A DNA stretch of 34,324 nucleotides from a virus, in IMG/VR virus record IMGVR_UViG_3300005096_000522, positions 1-34,324 of that record, one strand, 5' to 3'. Shown here in pieces: positions 9,315-17,922 of this stretch. A program made the translations under genes and the position numbers. Under the pieces are notes generated by a model. It saw only the letters and a program-made list of their open reading frames with translations. It was not told the DNA's origin and did no database searches. How positions within the stretch are numbered: position 1 is the first letter of the stretch; each line of letters opens with the position of its first letter.

Positions 9315-9681
9315 ATTTATAAAATCCTACAACTCTGTTTTTCCACTGCGGATGAGTTATCTTATTAATTCGCACTCCGCTTGATTTCATGATATGTATA
9401 AAATCTGTTTTATTTAGCATAAGCCCGATATGGGAGATATATCCATTTACTCTCAATCCCACGACTGCACCTTTTTGTGGCTCACTTCTCTTCCATCTGC
9501 TGTCTTTTAAATGCTCATAGTAGAGTTTTTCATTTCCAACATCATCAGCTTTTTGGTAGATAAAATCTATCATATCTACACCATTGTGTTTTTTATAAAA
9601 ATATTTCACAAAGCCGTAACAATCAAAATACGGGTATTCTCGTCCGCCATCTTTATATATACAATTAAACATACATTGCAT
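9307..9681 (-). CDS. NlpC/P60 tail-tip peptidase, lambda gpK-like
   Basis: 124 residues forming one NlpC/P60 cysteine peptidase domain: catalytic Cys21 in DCYGFVKYFY and His84 in YISHIGLML. The first half of lambda gpK (the Mov34 part) is absent, as in many siphoviruses outside enterics. The enzyme would trim peptidoglycan during DNA entry or take part in tip assembly. Gene order L-K-J is preserved. The start overlaps the end of the L gene by 17 bases; ATG 9681 and an alternative ATG three codons later are both possible. Confidence 0.85.
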   Translation of the reverse strand: MQCMFNCIYKDGGREYPYFDCYGFVKYFYKKHNGVDMIDFIYQKADDVGNEKLYYEHLKDSRWKRSEPQKGAVVGLRVNGYISHIGLMLNKTDFIHIMKSSGVRINKITHPQWKNRVVGFYKYA

Positions 9682-10288
9682 TTGTAGGTATCCCAGGGAA
9701 AGCTAAAAAAGGTATAGTAGAAGCACCATAAAACTTTTGTCTGCAAGCTTGTATAGTCTTAGTACAGCTTGTATCCGCTCCCTTATAATCACATCCACCG
9801 TGTCTAAATCGATGTTGACAAGAGTTTGGGAGCATTCTAATCCTCGGAAATTGGTATCTAAGTGGATTTTGCATGGAACAAGAAAATACAACACTAGATT
9901 CATTTGCAGTTGCACCCATTGTTATAAAATCATATTGGATTTCAGCTATTGCATTTGCTAACGCTGTATTATGCACTATATCAACATGAACATTCCAGCC
10001 GCTCCCCAAATCAGGGTCCTGTTCTACATAAGCCTGTACAATCCTATCGACATTAGAAAGTGTTATATTTATCTTTGGCAATTCTCCTTTGTTGCTCTCA
10101 GTAATAGTATCAATTTGAAAAGGAAATGCTTTAAAAGTTTCACCTCCAAAGACAACATCTTCAGGGTTGTTTATAACTCGTATCATAACACTTGCATTTT
10201 TATTGGTAAATGTCAGCAAAACAAGCCACTCGCCACTATCAAAAAGTGCATTTTTAAGCTCTTTGTTGCTGATAGATAAAGGAATCAT
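9665..10288 (-). CDS. Minor tail protein L-like, with four-cysteine cluster
   Basis: 207 residues. The N-terminal beta-domain starts IPLSISNKELKNALFDSGEW. The C-terminal part has C157, C166, C175 and C182 in the pattern CQHRFRHGGC...C......C. Lambda gpL-type proteins carry a four-Cys C-terminal domain that binds an iron-sulphur cluster, and the spacing here fits. The protein forms part of the tail tip between the distal tail protein M and J. It overlaps M by 4 bases. Confidence 0.85.
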   Translation of the reverse strand: MIPLSISNKELKNALFDSGEWLVLLTFTNKNASVMIRVINNPEDVVFGGETFKAFPFQIDTITESNKGELPKINITLSNVDRIVQAYVEQDPDLGSGWNVHVDIVHNTALANAIAEIQYDFITMGATANESSVVFSCSMQNPLRYQFPRIRMLPNSCQHRFRHGGCDYKGADTSCTKTIQACRQKFYGASTIPFLAFPGIPTNAMYV

Positions 10289-10623
10289 ACTTCTTCCATT
10301 TTTAGAGTTACAGCATATATGTTTGGCATTTTTGCATCTGCTTTTATAGTAGGCATATCTGCATATCTTACGCTATATGTTATGTTTGTATCCGCATGCA
10401 CCCAAGCAAAAGGAGTACTCCCTCTCACTGCGTCCAGGTGTGCGAGTATCAAATCTTTATCGGCTTTTGGTAAAGTGGGGTAGGAGACTGTAAATTTCTT
10501 TAAATCTCGTGTGTTTCTCTCTCTTGTCTGCTTGTACCCACCATCAAACTCTACAGATATGGTATTGGATGCCTTTTTTTCTGCTATCGTTGTCGGGTTA
10601 AGCGAAAGTATTGGAAAACTCAT
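10285..10623 (-). CDS. Minor tail protein M-like (distal tail)
   Basis: 112 residues, the usual size for lambda gpM. Family landmarks include SVEFDGGYKQTRERNT near the N-terminus and STPFAWVHAD in the middle. It caps the tail tube end and connects to the L/K/J tip complex. It overlaps the tape measure stop by 4 bases, as ATGA. Confidence 0.85.
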   Translation of the reverse strand: MSFPILSLNPTTIAEKKASNTISVEFDGGYKQTRERNTRDLKKFTVSYPTLPKADKDLILAHLDAVRGSTPFAWVHADTNITYSVRYADMPTIKADAKMPNIYAVTLKMEEV

Positions 10624-12926
10624 CTTACCCCCTTAATCGCTTGTCTAAAATCAGGATTTCTCTCAAGTGCGTTCATCACGATACTTATAGTTTTTGTTCC
10701 GTCGTCACTCATCGCTTCTGATATTTGCTTCATGTCAACTGCTGTTCCGCTTTGGTTTTCAATGTTTATGATCACATTTGACGGAGTGGATTTTACTCCC
10801 AAATCATTTCCAACTCTTGTCAAAGGCATAACTGCCTCACTCCCAGCTTCGCCCATAACTCCAAGATTACCACCAAACGACCCGCCATAAGCAAAAGGTG
10901 TCGGCTCTGAAATTATAGAGTTCGTAAATGCTCCACCTGTTGCAAAAGGTGTCGCACCAAATACATCACCGTGTGCATAGCCTTTTAAGCTCAAAGCCAA
11001 ATTTGGTGCTACATTTGTAGGGGTAAATAAACTTGTGATGCCTCCCATAATTCCACCCACGAGTGGGTTTATCACACTAACTCGCATAATCTGCATATAA
11101 ACATCATGAAGTACCGTTGACGCTAAATCCCCAAACTTCATAAAACCTTTTGAACTATAATCAAAAAAGTTGTCAAAAGAATTTGTCAATGATTTATCCA
11201 TAGTGTCAAATATTCTTTCCATATAAGACGCAGTAGTTTTGCTCATATTTTCAAGAGGTTTGAAATAGTCGCTTTTATACTTAGCTACTAAGTTATCTAT
11301 CTCATCGGGACTCAATAACCCTGCATATTTTGTTCTTAAATTGTCCTCTTTTAAAACCCACGCACTCGAATAAGCTCCTATGGATGTATAATAATCAAGA
11401 TATGCCCTTTTCTTTTTGTCATTTTGAGCATTTATAGCTTTAAGATCTCCCAATGGATTACTTAAATATCTACCTATGTTGTATGTGTCAATTTTTTTTG
11501 CTGCTTTATTTTTTAATTTTGTGAGTGGATCAAGAAAGCCATCTTTATAACTCTTTATATACTTATCAAAATCCGCACCTTTCAAACCTAAAAGTATCGC
11601 ATTGTCATATGCTTTGACTCTGTCATCACTCACAAGCCAAGCAGTCTGTATATCGCCTAATCTCTTATAATAATCTTCCCAAACTTTTAAACTAGCACCA
11701 GTGCTCTTTTTTATCACTTTCGCTTTTTTTACTAAAGAGTCACCTATACCGCCACCTATGTTTTTAAGAGTTCTCACTAACTCAGCTGGCATCATACCTA
11801 ACTCATATCTTGTCTTTTTGTAAGAGTTAGTCAGTATCTCACTTTGTTTTTCAAGTATCTTTATCTCTGTTTGATATGCTTTTATATTGTCTTTTGTCTT
11901 TTTGCTTAGCCCAAATGTAACCGCATTTGCTATCTTTGCATTATAAAAAGCCACTTTTGTCGCTGCTAACTCTATATCTACAACATATCCGTCTATTCTT
12001 GTAGCAAGTAAATCAAATGCTCTCTCTACATCTGCGGTAAAAATAACCAAACCGTCTCTATTGTTATTTAGAAATTTTGTCAAACCTTTTATCTCTTGTT
12101 TTGATGTCTCAAATGCTGACTTTGTCATCTCTCCTGTTAGTTGTTGCCATGCATTGCTTAGATTTGAGATAGCAACAGTCATTGTATCCAGTACTTTGAA
12201 GTCTTTTAGCTTAGATAAAATCAAAGCTACAACATTGCTACTATTTTTTAAAACCGTGTTAGATAGACCTAGAGAGGTTATAAATCTCCCTAAATCACTA
12301 TTTGCCAAGACCGTACCAGTTGCAAGACCATCAACGCCTGCTAAAAGTCTGCGAAATTCGATTTGTCCCGCTCCTGCGGCGATAGATAGTTTTTCGGTTA
12401 ACTCTATCATCTGTTTGCTTGACGCACCTACATTTTTCATACTCGCATACATAGTCTTGTATATCATAGCCGTTTGGTTTAGTGTATATGGAGTTTGTGC
12501 GTTGATTTTTACTAAATCTTGCATAGTTTTTTTAGCTTCAACGCTTGCTAAATTATACTTTTGCATTATATTTAGATGTTTGCCTAATGCAGAAGTATTA
12601 GAAGATGTAGCAACTGCTAAAGCTGTGAGTCCTCCTATAGAATCTTCAATATTTTTATTAAATTTAAATCCAGTTCTTATGATGTTTCCCAAAGTCGCTT
12701 CTAATGTTTTAAAAACCAAAAAACCTTTTGCCATAGAGATAATAGAATTTTTTATACCACTTGTACTTCTCTTCATAGAACTTTCGGCTCGGTGCATACT
12801 GTCTTTCATTTTTATCGTATCTCTTTTGACACCATAAAGTGCTTTTTTAACTTTTTGCATATCAGATACTAGATGTGTAACATTTGCTTCCATGTCAATT
12901 ACCGCTGCACCTATTACTCTGCTCAT
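10620..12926 (-). CDS. Tail tape measure protein
   Basis: 768 residues. An N-terminal coiled coil (about 10-75) precedes a tape-measure domain with AQTPYTLNQTA and GAGQIEFRRLLAGVDGLATG (about 140-210). A long helical middle follows. The C-terminus has the lambda-family signature: a Gly/Phe-rich stretch (FATGGAFT, FAYGGSFG) followed by GVMGEAGSEAVMPLTR near residue 695. It sets tail length and is ejected with the DNA. By the usual 1.5 A per residue rule the tail would be about 110 nm (inference). It lies right after the chaperone genes, as expected. Confidence 0.92.
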   Translation of the reverse strand: MSRVIGAAVIDMEANVTHLVSDMQKVKKALYGVKRDTIKMKDSMHRAESSMKRSTSGIKNSIISMAKGFLVFKTLEATLGNIIRTGFKFNKNIEDSIGGLTALAVATSSNTSALGKHLNIMQKYNLASVEAKKTMQDLVKINAQTPYTLNQTAMIYKTMYASMKNVGASSKQMIELTEKLSIAAGAGQIEFRRLLAGVDGLATGTVLANSDLGRFITSLGLSNTVLKNSSNVVALILSKLKDFKVLDTMTVAISNLSNAWQQLTGEMTKSAFETSKQEIKGLTKFLNNNRDGLVIFTADVERAFDLLATRIDGYVVDIELAATKVAFYNAKIANAVTFGLSKKTKDNIKAYQTEIKILEKQSEILTNSYKKTRYELGMMPAELVRTLKNIGGGIGDSLVKKAKVIKKSTGASLKVWEDYYKRLGDIQTAWLVSDDRVKAYDNAILLGLKGADFDKYIKSYKDGFLDPLTKLKNKAAKKIDTYNIGRYLSNPLGDLKAINAQNDKKKRAYLDYYTSIGAYSSAWVLKEDNLRTKYAGLLSPDEIDNLVAKYKSDYFKPLENMSKTTASYMERIFDTMDKSLTNSFDNFFDYSSKGFMKFGDLASTVLHDVYMQIMRVSVINPLVGGIMGGITSLFTPTNVAPNLALSLKGYAHGDVFGATPFATGGAFTNSIISEPTPFAYGGSFGGNLGVMGEAGSEAVMPLTRVGNDLGVKSTPSNVIINIENQSGTAVDMKQISEAMSDDGTKTISIVMNALERNPDFRQAIKGVR

Positions 12927-13710
12927 TTACCATCTCCAAATGCACTTATAAGTGCTGATGCTATATTTTTTGGATCCATTTTGTTTTGCTTTACGGACTC
13001 TTTAGCAAAATCTTTTTCGTCTAAAGCCATAAACCTGCCAATGCCCATGAGAATGTGAATATAATGTTTTATTGATAGATTGTTCCATCTTAGGTTATCT
13101 TTTACACTTGCGTACATATATCCGACTACTCCATTAAATCCATATTCATATTCACATCTACTCGCTACTTTTGATAAAATTACCTCAAAAGATTGCAACT
13201 CTTCGCACTTAGCCCTCTTTCTTAGGCAGCTGGCTACTCTCCATATTGCTTTTTTTCAAACTCTGCTTTTTGCCTATCTAAAACACTTAAAATAGGGCTA
13301 TAACCTTTTATTTCGGCATAGCCTCTTAGCTTTTCTTTATCTTTTCCACCTACTAGAAAATTAAATCTTTTTCTTGCGATATCCTCTTCGAAAGAGTCTC
13401 CGCCTAATGCTTCCATCTCGCATTCCAACTCTTCTGTTTTGCACGCAAGTGCTTCTTTTCTTTCTGTAAACTTAAAAGCTTTTTCAAACTCTTCCAATTT
13501 CTCACAAAGCTCTATTTTTTTATCTAAAATCACTTCTTCTTTAGAGAGTTTGTCTGCTTTTTCAAATAACTTTTTAAATTTAGCAACTATATTTTCTAAA
13601 TCTTTTCTCTCTTTTCTTGTAAAATCTCTATAAAAAACTTCTAAATTCTCTTTTGTTTTTCCTCCCTCTTGAATTTCGAGGGGGATTTTTACATCAAGAG
13701 CTATCTTCAT
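12923..13710 (-). CDS. Tail assembly chaperone GT fusion made by -1 ribosomal frameshift
   Basis: Ribosomes reading the upstream chaperone gene can slip back one base at A AAA AAG (13249-13255) and continue in the frame that ends at 12923. No stop codon lies between the slip site and the downstream frame. The product would be about 262 residues (154 from the G part plus 108), close to lambda gpGT (279). The downstream part alone could begin only with a TTG at 13198 lacking a convincing ribosome site, so the fusion is the likely product. GT proteins bind the tape measure and recruit tail tube subunits. Position between tail tube and tape measure genes is diagnostic. Confidence 0.85.
13234..13710 (-). 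CDS. Tail assembly chaperone, lambda gpG-like
   Basis: 158 residues, highly charged and helical (FYRDFTRKERKDLENIV and long Glu/Lys-rich coils), ending QYGE at TAG. This is the in-frame product made by most ribosomes; a minority would shift to make the GT fusion. Lambda makes G in large excess over GT, and that ratio matters for tail assembly. The gene follows the tail tube gene with a 1-base gap. Confidence 0.8.
   Translation of the reverse strand: MKIALDVKIPLEIQEGGKTKENLEVFYRDFTRKERKDLENIVAKFKKLFEKADKLSKEEVILDKKIELCEKLEEFEKAFKFTERKEALACKTEELECEMEALGGDSFEEDIARKRFNFLVGGKDKEKLRGYAEIKGYSPILSVLDRQKAEFEKKQYGE
13249..13255 (-). promoter_or_regulatory. Programmed -1 frameshift slippery heptamer A AAA AAG
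   Basis: On the minus strand the zero-frame codons are GAA AAA AAG CAA, giving A AAA AAG in the exact phase needed for tandem tRNA slippage. The zero-frame stop TAG is only 9 bases beyond the heptamer. This heptamer is the efficient type known from E. coli dnaX; lambda uses G GGA AAG at the same gene junction. I see no strong downstream stem-loop. Confidence 0.88.
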
Positions 13711-13711
13711 G

Positions 13712-14125
13712 TTACGCCGCCGCTGTTACAGCTGGTTTTCCATTAAGGGCAACGGTAAAAGAGGCAAGAACATCGCCATCTTCTTCCTGATTTAGTTCAA
13801 AATCAGAGATAACCGCACCAGTCCATCCAAAAGTTGTACCATTTACACCTAGTGTATCTGATAATTCAATCTCAAATGGTACTGTGGCACCTGTGTTAAA
13901 AGCAGTTTCTAGCTCTTTAGCCCCAGCTGTATCCGCAGGGGCATACAGCACACTTATCGCAATTGGGTCTGTTTTGATATTTCCAATCGCTTGGACCACG
14001 ACTCCTGTGTTGATTGCTTCGTATTCTTTTACATTTCGTTTTTGCTTAATACTTCCGATTGACTGCAAATCTCCAGCATCTTTAGTATTTACTCTGACGA
14101 TATGTCCTGATGTTTTAATTCCCAT
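13712..14125 (-). CDS. Major tail tube protein
   Basis: 137 residues with the beta-rich composition of siphovirus tube proteins. The N-terminus is MGIKTSGHIVRVN; the end is VTAAA after a DVLASFTVALNGKP strand typical of this fold. Copies stack as hexameric rings around the tape measure. Position between tail terminator and chaperones supports the call more than motifs do. Confidence 0.8.
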   Translation of the reverse strand: MGIKTSGHIVRVNTKDAGDLQSIGSIKQKRNVKEYEAINTGVVVQAIGNIKTDPIAISVLYAPADTAGAKELETAFNTGATVPFEIELSDTLGVNGTTFGWTGAVISDFELNQEEDGDVLASFTVALNGKPAVTAAA

Positions 14126-14126
14126 T

Positions 14127-14459
14127 TTATGTCCTTTTTATTTTAAAATCTATTAACTCTCTAAAGAGTTCTAGTTGGTCTTCATAAAGGTCTTGAGCGG
14201 AAATGCTCCCTCCCTTTAATCCAATCACCTCATTTACAATCGCATCCTTAAGTGTTTTGGCTTCGCTATAACTACTAGCCCAAACATCTACTTGAAATCT
14301 CACACTTCTACTCATCAGATTCCCATTTGTGGCCTGGTCTTGCCCATCATAGATGACCATATATGTGATAGTCGGATAAATTGCGTCCTCGGGCATCTTG
14401 ATTGGATAAACTCTATCGCATACTGTCTTTAGTGCGATGTATAAGTCTTTTTCAATCAT
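14127..14459 (-). CDS. Tail terminator/completion protein (DUF3168, SPP1 gp17-like)
   Basis: 110 residues. The pattern VYPIKMPEDAIYPTITYMV, then SRSVRFQVDVWASSYSEAKTL is characteristic of DUF3168. These proteins cap the head-proximal end of the tail tube and join it to the head. It overlaps the previous gene by 4 bases. Confidence 0.8.
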   Translation of the reverse strand: MIEKDLYIALKTVCDRVYPIKMPEDAIYPTITYMVIYDGQDQATNGNLMSRSVRFQVDVWASSYSEAKTLKDAIVNEVIGLKGGSISAQDLYEDQLELFRELIDFKIKRT

Positions 14460-14932
14460 AACTTTGCCAACTCCCTATCTATCCTTTTTCGCATATACTC
14501 TCTCGCATAGTCAATAGTTTCGTGTGCTTTTTTCTCAAAGGCAGGTCTCATAAAAGGGTGATGAGTAATGCCAAATCCTTTGGCTACTATTTCTTCTCTT
14601 CTTTTGCCACGCTTGCCTTTGCTTTTTCTAACAAGGGAATGATCTAGCTTGGCATAAGTGCCAAACTCTATAAATCCTCCGTAAAAACCGCCTTTTTTAT
14701 TTAGTGGGGCTATCGAATAGTGGATGATATTTGGATTTTCGCTCTTTCTCTTAACCACATCTATACTCATTTTCAGAATGCCTAGGTTTTCAGGTGCCAA
14801 AGCTCTTGCTTCCTTGATGATTGGCTTAGCCGCCGCCCTTACTGCTCCGCTTAAAACACTCTTTTTTATTTTTTGCGGTAATTTGTCTAATTTTCTTAGT
14901 ATTTCATCCATACCAGTAATTACTTCACTCAT
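14456..14932 (-). CDS. HK97 gp10-family head-tail joining protein
   Basis: 158 residues from the ATG at 14930-14932, chosen because GGAGGT lies 6 bases upstream and the ATG overlaps the previous stop as TGATG. An earlier in-frame ATG at 14950 would include that ribosome site inside the coding region. Sequence landmarks are KIKKSVLSGAVRAAAKPIIKEAR, then FIEFGTYAKLDHSLVRKSKGK and HHPFMRPAFE, as in HK97 gp10. It works at the head-tail interface. Confidence 0.85.
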   Translation of the reverse strand: MSEVITGMDEILRKLDKLPQKIKKSVLSGAVRAAAKPIIKEARALAPENLGILKMSIDVVKRKSENPNIIHYSIAPLNKKGGFYGGFIEFGTYAKLDHSLVRKSKGKRGKRREEIVAKGFGITHHPFMRPAFEKKAHETIDYAREYMRKRIDRELAKL

Positions 14933-15246
14933 CAGAGCACCTCCGTGCATATCAAGACTAAAGATTTGTTTGCTTCACGAGGATTTAAGGCACTTTGGAT
15001 ATCAAAAACTCTTATACCGTATAGAATTCTCATCTTAGATTTAACGCCAACTACATATCTAATCCCTATCTTGTGTGTGGCTTCTGCCTTGGTCCCTGAT
15101 TTATAAAACTCTTTTGCACTTATGGGGGTTATGGAAGCATAGGCTGTTTTAAAATTAACCCATCCTTTTATAACTTCACCAAAGCCATTCTGAGTTTCGG
15201 TATAAGTCTGTATAATTATCTTATGTTTTAGGCTACCTGCTCTCAT
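14932..15246 (-). CDS. Head-tail adaptor/stopper (SPP1 gp16/HK97 gp9-like)
   Basis: 104 residues beginning MRAGSLKHKIIIQ, with WVNFKTAYASITPISAKEFY and a beta-barrel C-terminal half, the usual layout of the Phage_H_T_join family. The stopper closes the portal channel after packaging and accepts the tail. It abuts the connector gene by one base. Confidence 0.85.
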   Translation of the reverse strand: MRAGSLKHKIIIQTYTETQNGFGEVIKGWVNFKTAYASITPISAKEFYKSGTKAEATHKIGIRYVVGVKSKMRILYGIRVFDIQSALNPREANKSLVLICTEVL

Positions 15247-15794
15247 CAGAACTCTTTTATCTTGTATGGATTTAAAAGATTTTCAATAAACTTATCGCTA
15301 GGTGTAGCGATAGTGCCAATCAAGAACTCTTCTCTAAATTCATAGAAAGTTGCGATTTTTACTCTTATATATGCTAAGATGGGTTCTGGAATAGTTGCAT
15401 ATCCGCATGTAAAAGTAATTTTTACAGCTTTTTTGTGTGTTGTCGGCAGTATTGGCAATGTCACATACTCAATCTTTCCAATCTCTAAATCCTCATACAA
15501 ATAATAAAGAGAGTTGTCTAAAACTATGTAGTTTTGATTTGCATCCATATACTCAATCTTCTGTATCGATTGGATTGGGTTTTTTGGCATTTTTTGCTCA
15601 AAACTATCACTATATAGTTCATAAGTAGCACTGACCAACTGCCTATTTGTAAGATTTTCGACATGCTTGGTTGCTTGGACTATCATAGAGGCAATCAGAA
15701 CATCATCATCGGTGCTTAGCACTCTTAGAAACCCCTTTGCATCGTCTAAAGTTATAGCCATAGTCGCTGGCGCTACTGTTTGAACTAATTGCAT
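15246..15794 (-). CDS. Head-tail connector (phiE125 gp8/HK97 gp6-like)
   Basis: 182 residues. The N-terminal helical domain contains ITLDDAKGFLRVLSTDDDVLIASMI and ATKHVENLTNRQL, the hallmark of gp6-like connectors; the beta-rich middle and end (LPILPTT, YAYI-like helix, KFIENLLNPY) match the phiE125 gp8 group in length. It forms a ring beneath the portal. Confidence 0.85.
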   Translation of the reverse strand: MQLVQTVAPATMAITLDDAKGFLRVLSTDDDVLIASMIVQATKHVENLTNRQLVSATYELYSDSFEQKMPKNPIQSIQKIEYMDANQNYIVLDNSLYYLYEDLEIGKIEYVTLPILPTTHKKAVKITFTCGYATIPEPILAYIRVKIATFYEFREEFLIGTIATPSDKFIENLLNPYKIKEF

Positions 15795-16094
15795 CTACTC
15801 TTTGTCCTCACCTAAAGTTTCATCTATTTGAGCTATTCGCTTCAAAAGTTTCTCTTTTTCGGCTTTTAACTCGTTTTCGTACATGATCGATTCTATTTCT
15901 CTTTGCTTTTTTTGCTCTGCCTCTTCTTTCTCTGCTAGTTTTTTCAGAACAGCGTCATATTGCTTTTTATTTACGGGTATAGCAATTTGAGCATCTATGA
16001 GCCTGATGGCCTCTGCATCTTCTATATCTGCCTTGTCTCCAAAGTGGTGAACGAAATCGCCACCACTTAAAGATTGCAAAAATTCAATTTTCAT
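15795..16094 (-). CDS. Small phage head-region protein
   Basis: 99 residues. The N-terminal part has DFVHHFGDKADIEDAEAIRLIDAQIA, like short phage proteins located between capsid and connector genes (DUF7302-like). The second half (about 50-95) is a Lys/Glu-rich coiled coil. The role is unknown; it could decorate or help assemble the head. It sits 10 bases after the capsid gene. Confidence 0.6.
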   Translation of the reverse strand: MKIEFLQSLSGGDFVHHFGDKADIEDAEAIRLIDAQIAIPVNKKQYDAVLKKLAEKEEAEQKKQREIESIMYENELKAEKEKLLKRIAQIDETLGEDKE

Positions 16095-16104
16095 GATTTA
16101 GCCT

Positions 16105-17280
16105 TTACGCATTTTTAATAGTTTTTACTGCTTCAGATAAAGTTAAAATCCCATCATTTCTGGTGTCAACTTGAAAACCTACTTGTCCATTTCCTGCATA
16201 TAGTTCATTTAGTCTCAGCATAGACATTTGCCCTCTATCAGCGATTTCATAGTAACTAAAGTCACCAAATGCACCAAAGATTGAACCTGTTGCCAATGCA
16301 CCTAACTTTGTAAGTGTTTCAACTGGTCTTCCCAATATCATATCTGGTGCTTTTCCAAAGCCATCCGCCCAAATATACTGACCGTTTGCATCTTTGAGTT
16401 TTCTAATCGCCTTACACGCAATGTCTGAAAAGGTGAAGGTCGATTTTGCTCGATATGGTGCTTTTACTGAATAGTAAAGATCTAAAATCTCATCTGATGT
16501 TACTGCTGCTGTACCTGCCGTTGTTACACCAACACCAGCTGTGACTGTGAAGCCTGTTGGTTTCGCTGTTCCATTACCTGTCACAAAACTTCCCTCTTCC
16601 AACTCTGCAAGTCCTGCCGTAGCTAAGCCCCTGATATATGTTTCAACATCTATAAAAGCATCATTTAATAATTCTCTTGATGCCAAAATTGTCCCGCCTG
16701 CTTTATAGGCATCTAAGCTAACTTGTCCAAACTTTACATCTGTTTCAGGATATGCCCCATTTTCAGAAATATATGCAAATGTTGGTTTTGCCCCAGCTAA
16801 TGGAATCTTGGTTGTTGAACTTGTTCTGATAACTGTGCCAAGTCGCCTCATAGCTACTGTGTCATTTAATGCGGATATGACAGTTGTTTGAAATTCTGTC
16901 GGCACTAGATAACCACCATCCGCAGAAACTCCTGTTTGTAAAACTCTTACTTGCTCACTTCCTAATCTATCAAAACCTCTTGCAACTCCTGTAAAAAATG
17001 CATCTCTATATGCTTTTTTTGCTTCATCTTCGTTTGGCTTAGTGGCATCACTTGCACGAGATGGAGTTGATGTAGGAGCTTCTAACTCAACTTGTAGCTT
17101 TGCAAGTTTTTCTTCCCTTTCTATAGTTGCTTTAGTATTGTCAAAGTCTTTCTCCATCGCATCATACTTTGCGACTTCTTCTGTTGTTAGCTCTCTTGCT
17201 TGAGTACCCGCCTCATCTAACAAACCTCTCATCTGTTTTTGCAAACCGCCTAATTTTTCTCTTAGTACTTGAATTCTCAT
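16105..17280 (-). CDS. Major capsid protein, HK97 family
   Basis: 391 residues. The N-terminal about 105 residues form a charged coiled-coil delta domain (LREKLGGLQKQMRGLLDEAG...), the internal scaffold removed by the protease encoded just upstream. GGYLVP (122-127) opens the mature HK97 fold. Later landmarks are FVTGNGTAKPTG, a P-loop-like QYIWADGFG with LGRPV, and GDFSYYEIADRGQMS near the end. The protein builds the icosahedral shell. Whether subunits cross-link as in HK97 cannot be judged. Confidence 0.93.
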   Translation of the reverse strand: MRIQVLREKLGGLQKQMRGLLDEAGTQARELTTEEVAKYDAMEKDFDNTKATIEREEKLAKLQVELEAPTSTPSRASDATKPNEDEAKKAYRDAFFTGVARGFDRLGSEQVRVLQTGVSADGGYLVPTEFQTTVISALNDTVAMRRLGTVIRTSSTTKIPLAGAKPTFAYISENGAYPETDVKFGQVSLDAYKAGGTILASRELLNDAFIDVETYIRGLATAGLAELEEGSFVTGNGTAKPTGFTVTAGVGVTTAGTAAVTSDEILDLYYSVKAPYRAKSTFTFSDIACKAIRKLKDANGQYIWADGFGKAPDMILGRPVETLTKLGALATGSIFGAFGDFSYYEIADRGQMSMLRLNELYAGNGQVGFQVDTRNDGILTLSEAVKTIKNA

Positions 17281-17922
17281 CTATATCTCCTTGATTTTTA
17301 ATTTTAATTTACGCTCTAAAACACTACGAGGTACAACCTCATAAACTTCTTCTACTTTTTCTCTTTCATCAGCTTGTTCTCCTTCGTTTTGTTTTAGTTT
17401 GACTGCTCCTATATCAGCACCTTTCCAAACTGCGCTTAATTCAACTATTGTATAATCCGTAACAAGCACATGGTTTGGCTCGTCTTTTTTAGATGTTTCA
17501 ACAAAATAATTGATCATATAACCGATAGAAACATCAGTCAAGATGCCCTCTTGATACTTTTGCTTGACGACTTGCGAATCAAGGTCTGATGCAAATATAA
17601 CATCAGCTAAAAGTTCTGATTTTTTTACTCTTTTATTTTCAATGCGACCAATTGCTGTATCAACTCTAGGGTTATGGTCTTTAAAAAATGTTTTTAACTG
17701 CGAATAATCAGCACCTTTGATATCTAACTCTTCTATATAAGTTTTATCTTCCCAAAAATCATATCTTTCAACAGCATTGTCCGTTGAAATAAGTATAAAA
17801 GTAGAGGCTTTAGTATCACTACTTGGATTTGCTCTCTCTTCGGTATAAGTTTTGCCTTGGCAGATTGTTGCATTTCTGTAGAAAACTCTTCCAACTATCT
17901 TTTCTCTAAGTTTTTTTTCCAT
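17281..17922 (-). CDS. Prohead maturation protease (HK97 gp4, peptidase S78)
   Basis: 213 residues. Catalytic His83 is in FKDHNPR, in the place of the usual F-N-H-D-x-x-x-IGR motif, and is followed by IGR. Ser132 is in GILTDVSIGY, equivalent to the GxSxGF motif. The charged C-terminal tail probably targets it into the prohead. It clips the delta domain of the capsid protein. It overlaps the portal gene by 17 bases and is 1 base from the capsid gene. Confidence 0.88.
   Translation of the reverse strand: MEKKLREKIVGRVFYRNATICQGKTYTEERANPSSDTKASTFILISTDNAVERYDFWEDKTYIEELDIKGADYSQLKTFFKDHNPRVDTAIGRIENKRVKKSELLADVIFASDLDSQVVKQKYQEGILTDVSIGYMINYFVETSKKDEPNHVLVTDYTIVELSAVWKGADIGAVKLKQNEGEQADEREKVEEVYEVVPRSVLERKLKLKIKEI

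Noticed and set aside
12061-12837. 258-codon open frame on the plus strand
   Set aside because: Entirely antisense to the tape measure gene, low-complexity hydrophobic translation, no ribosome site; a shadow frame.
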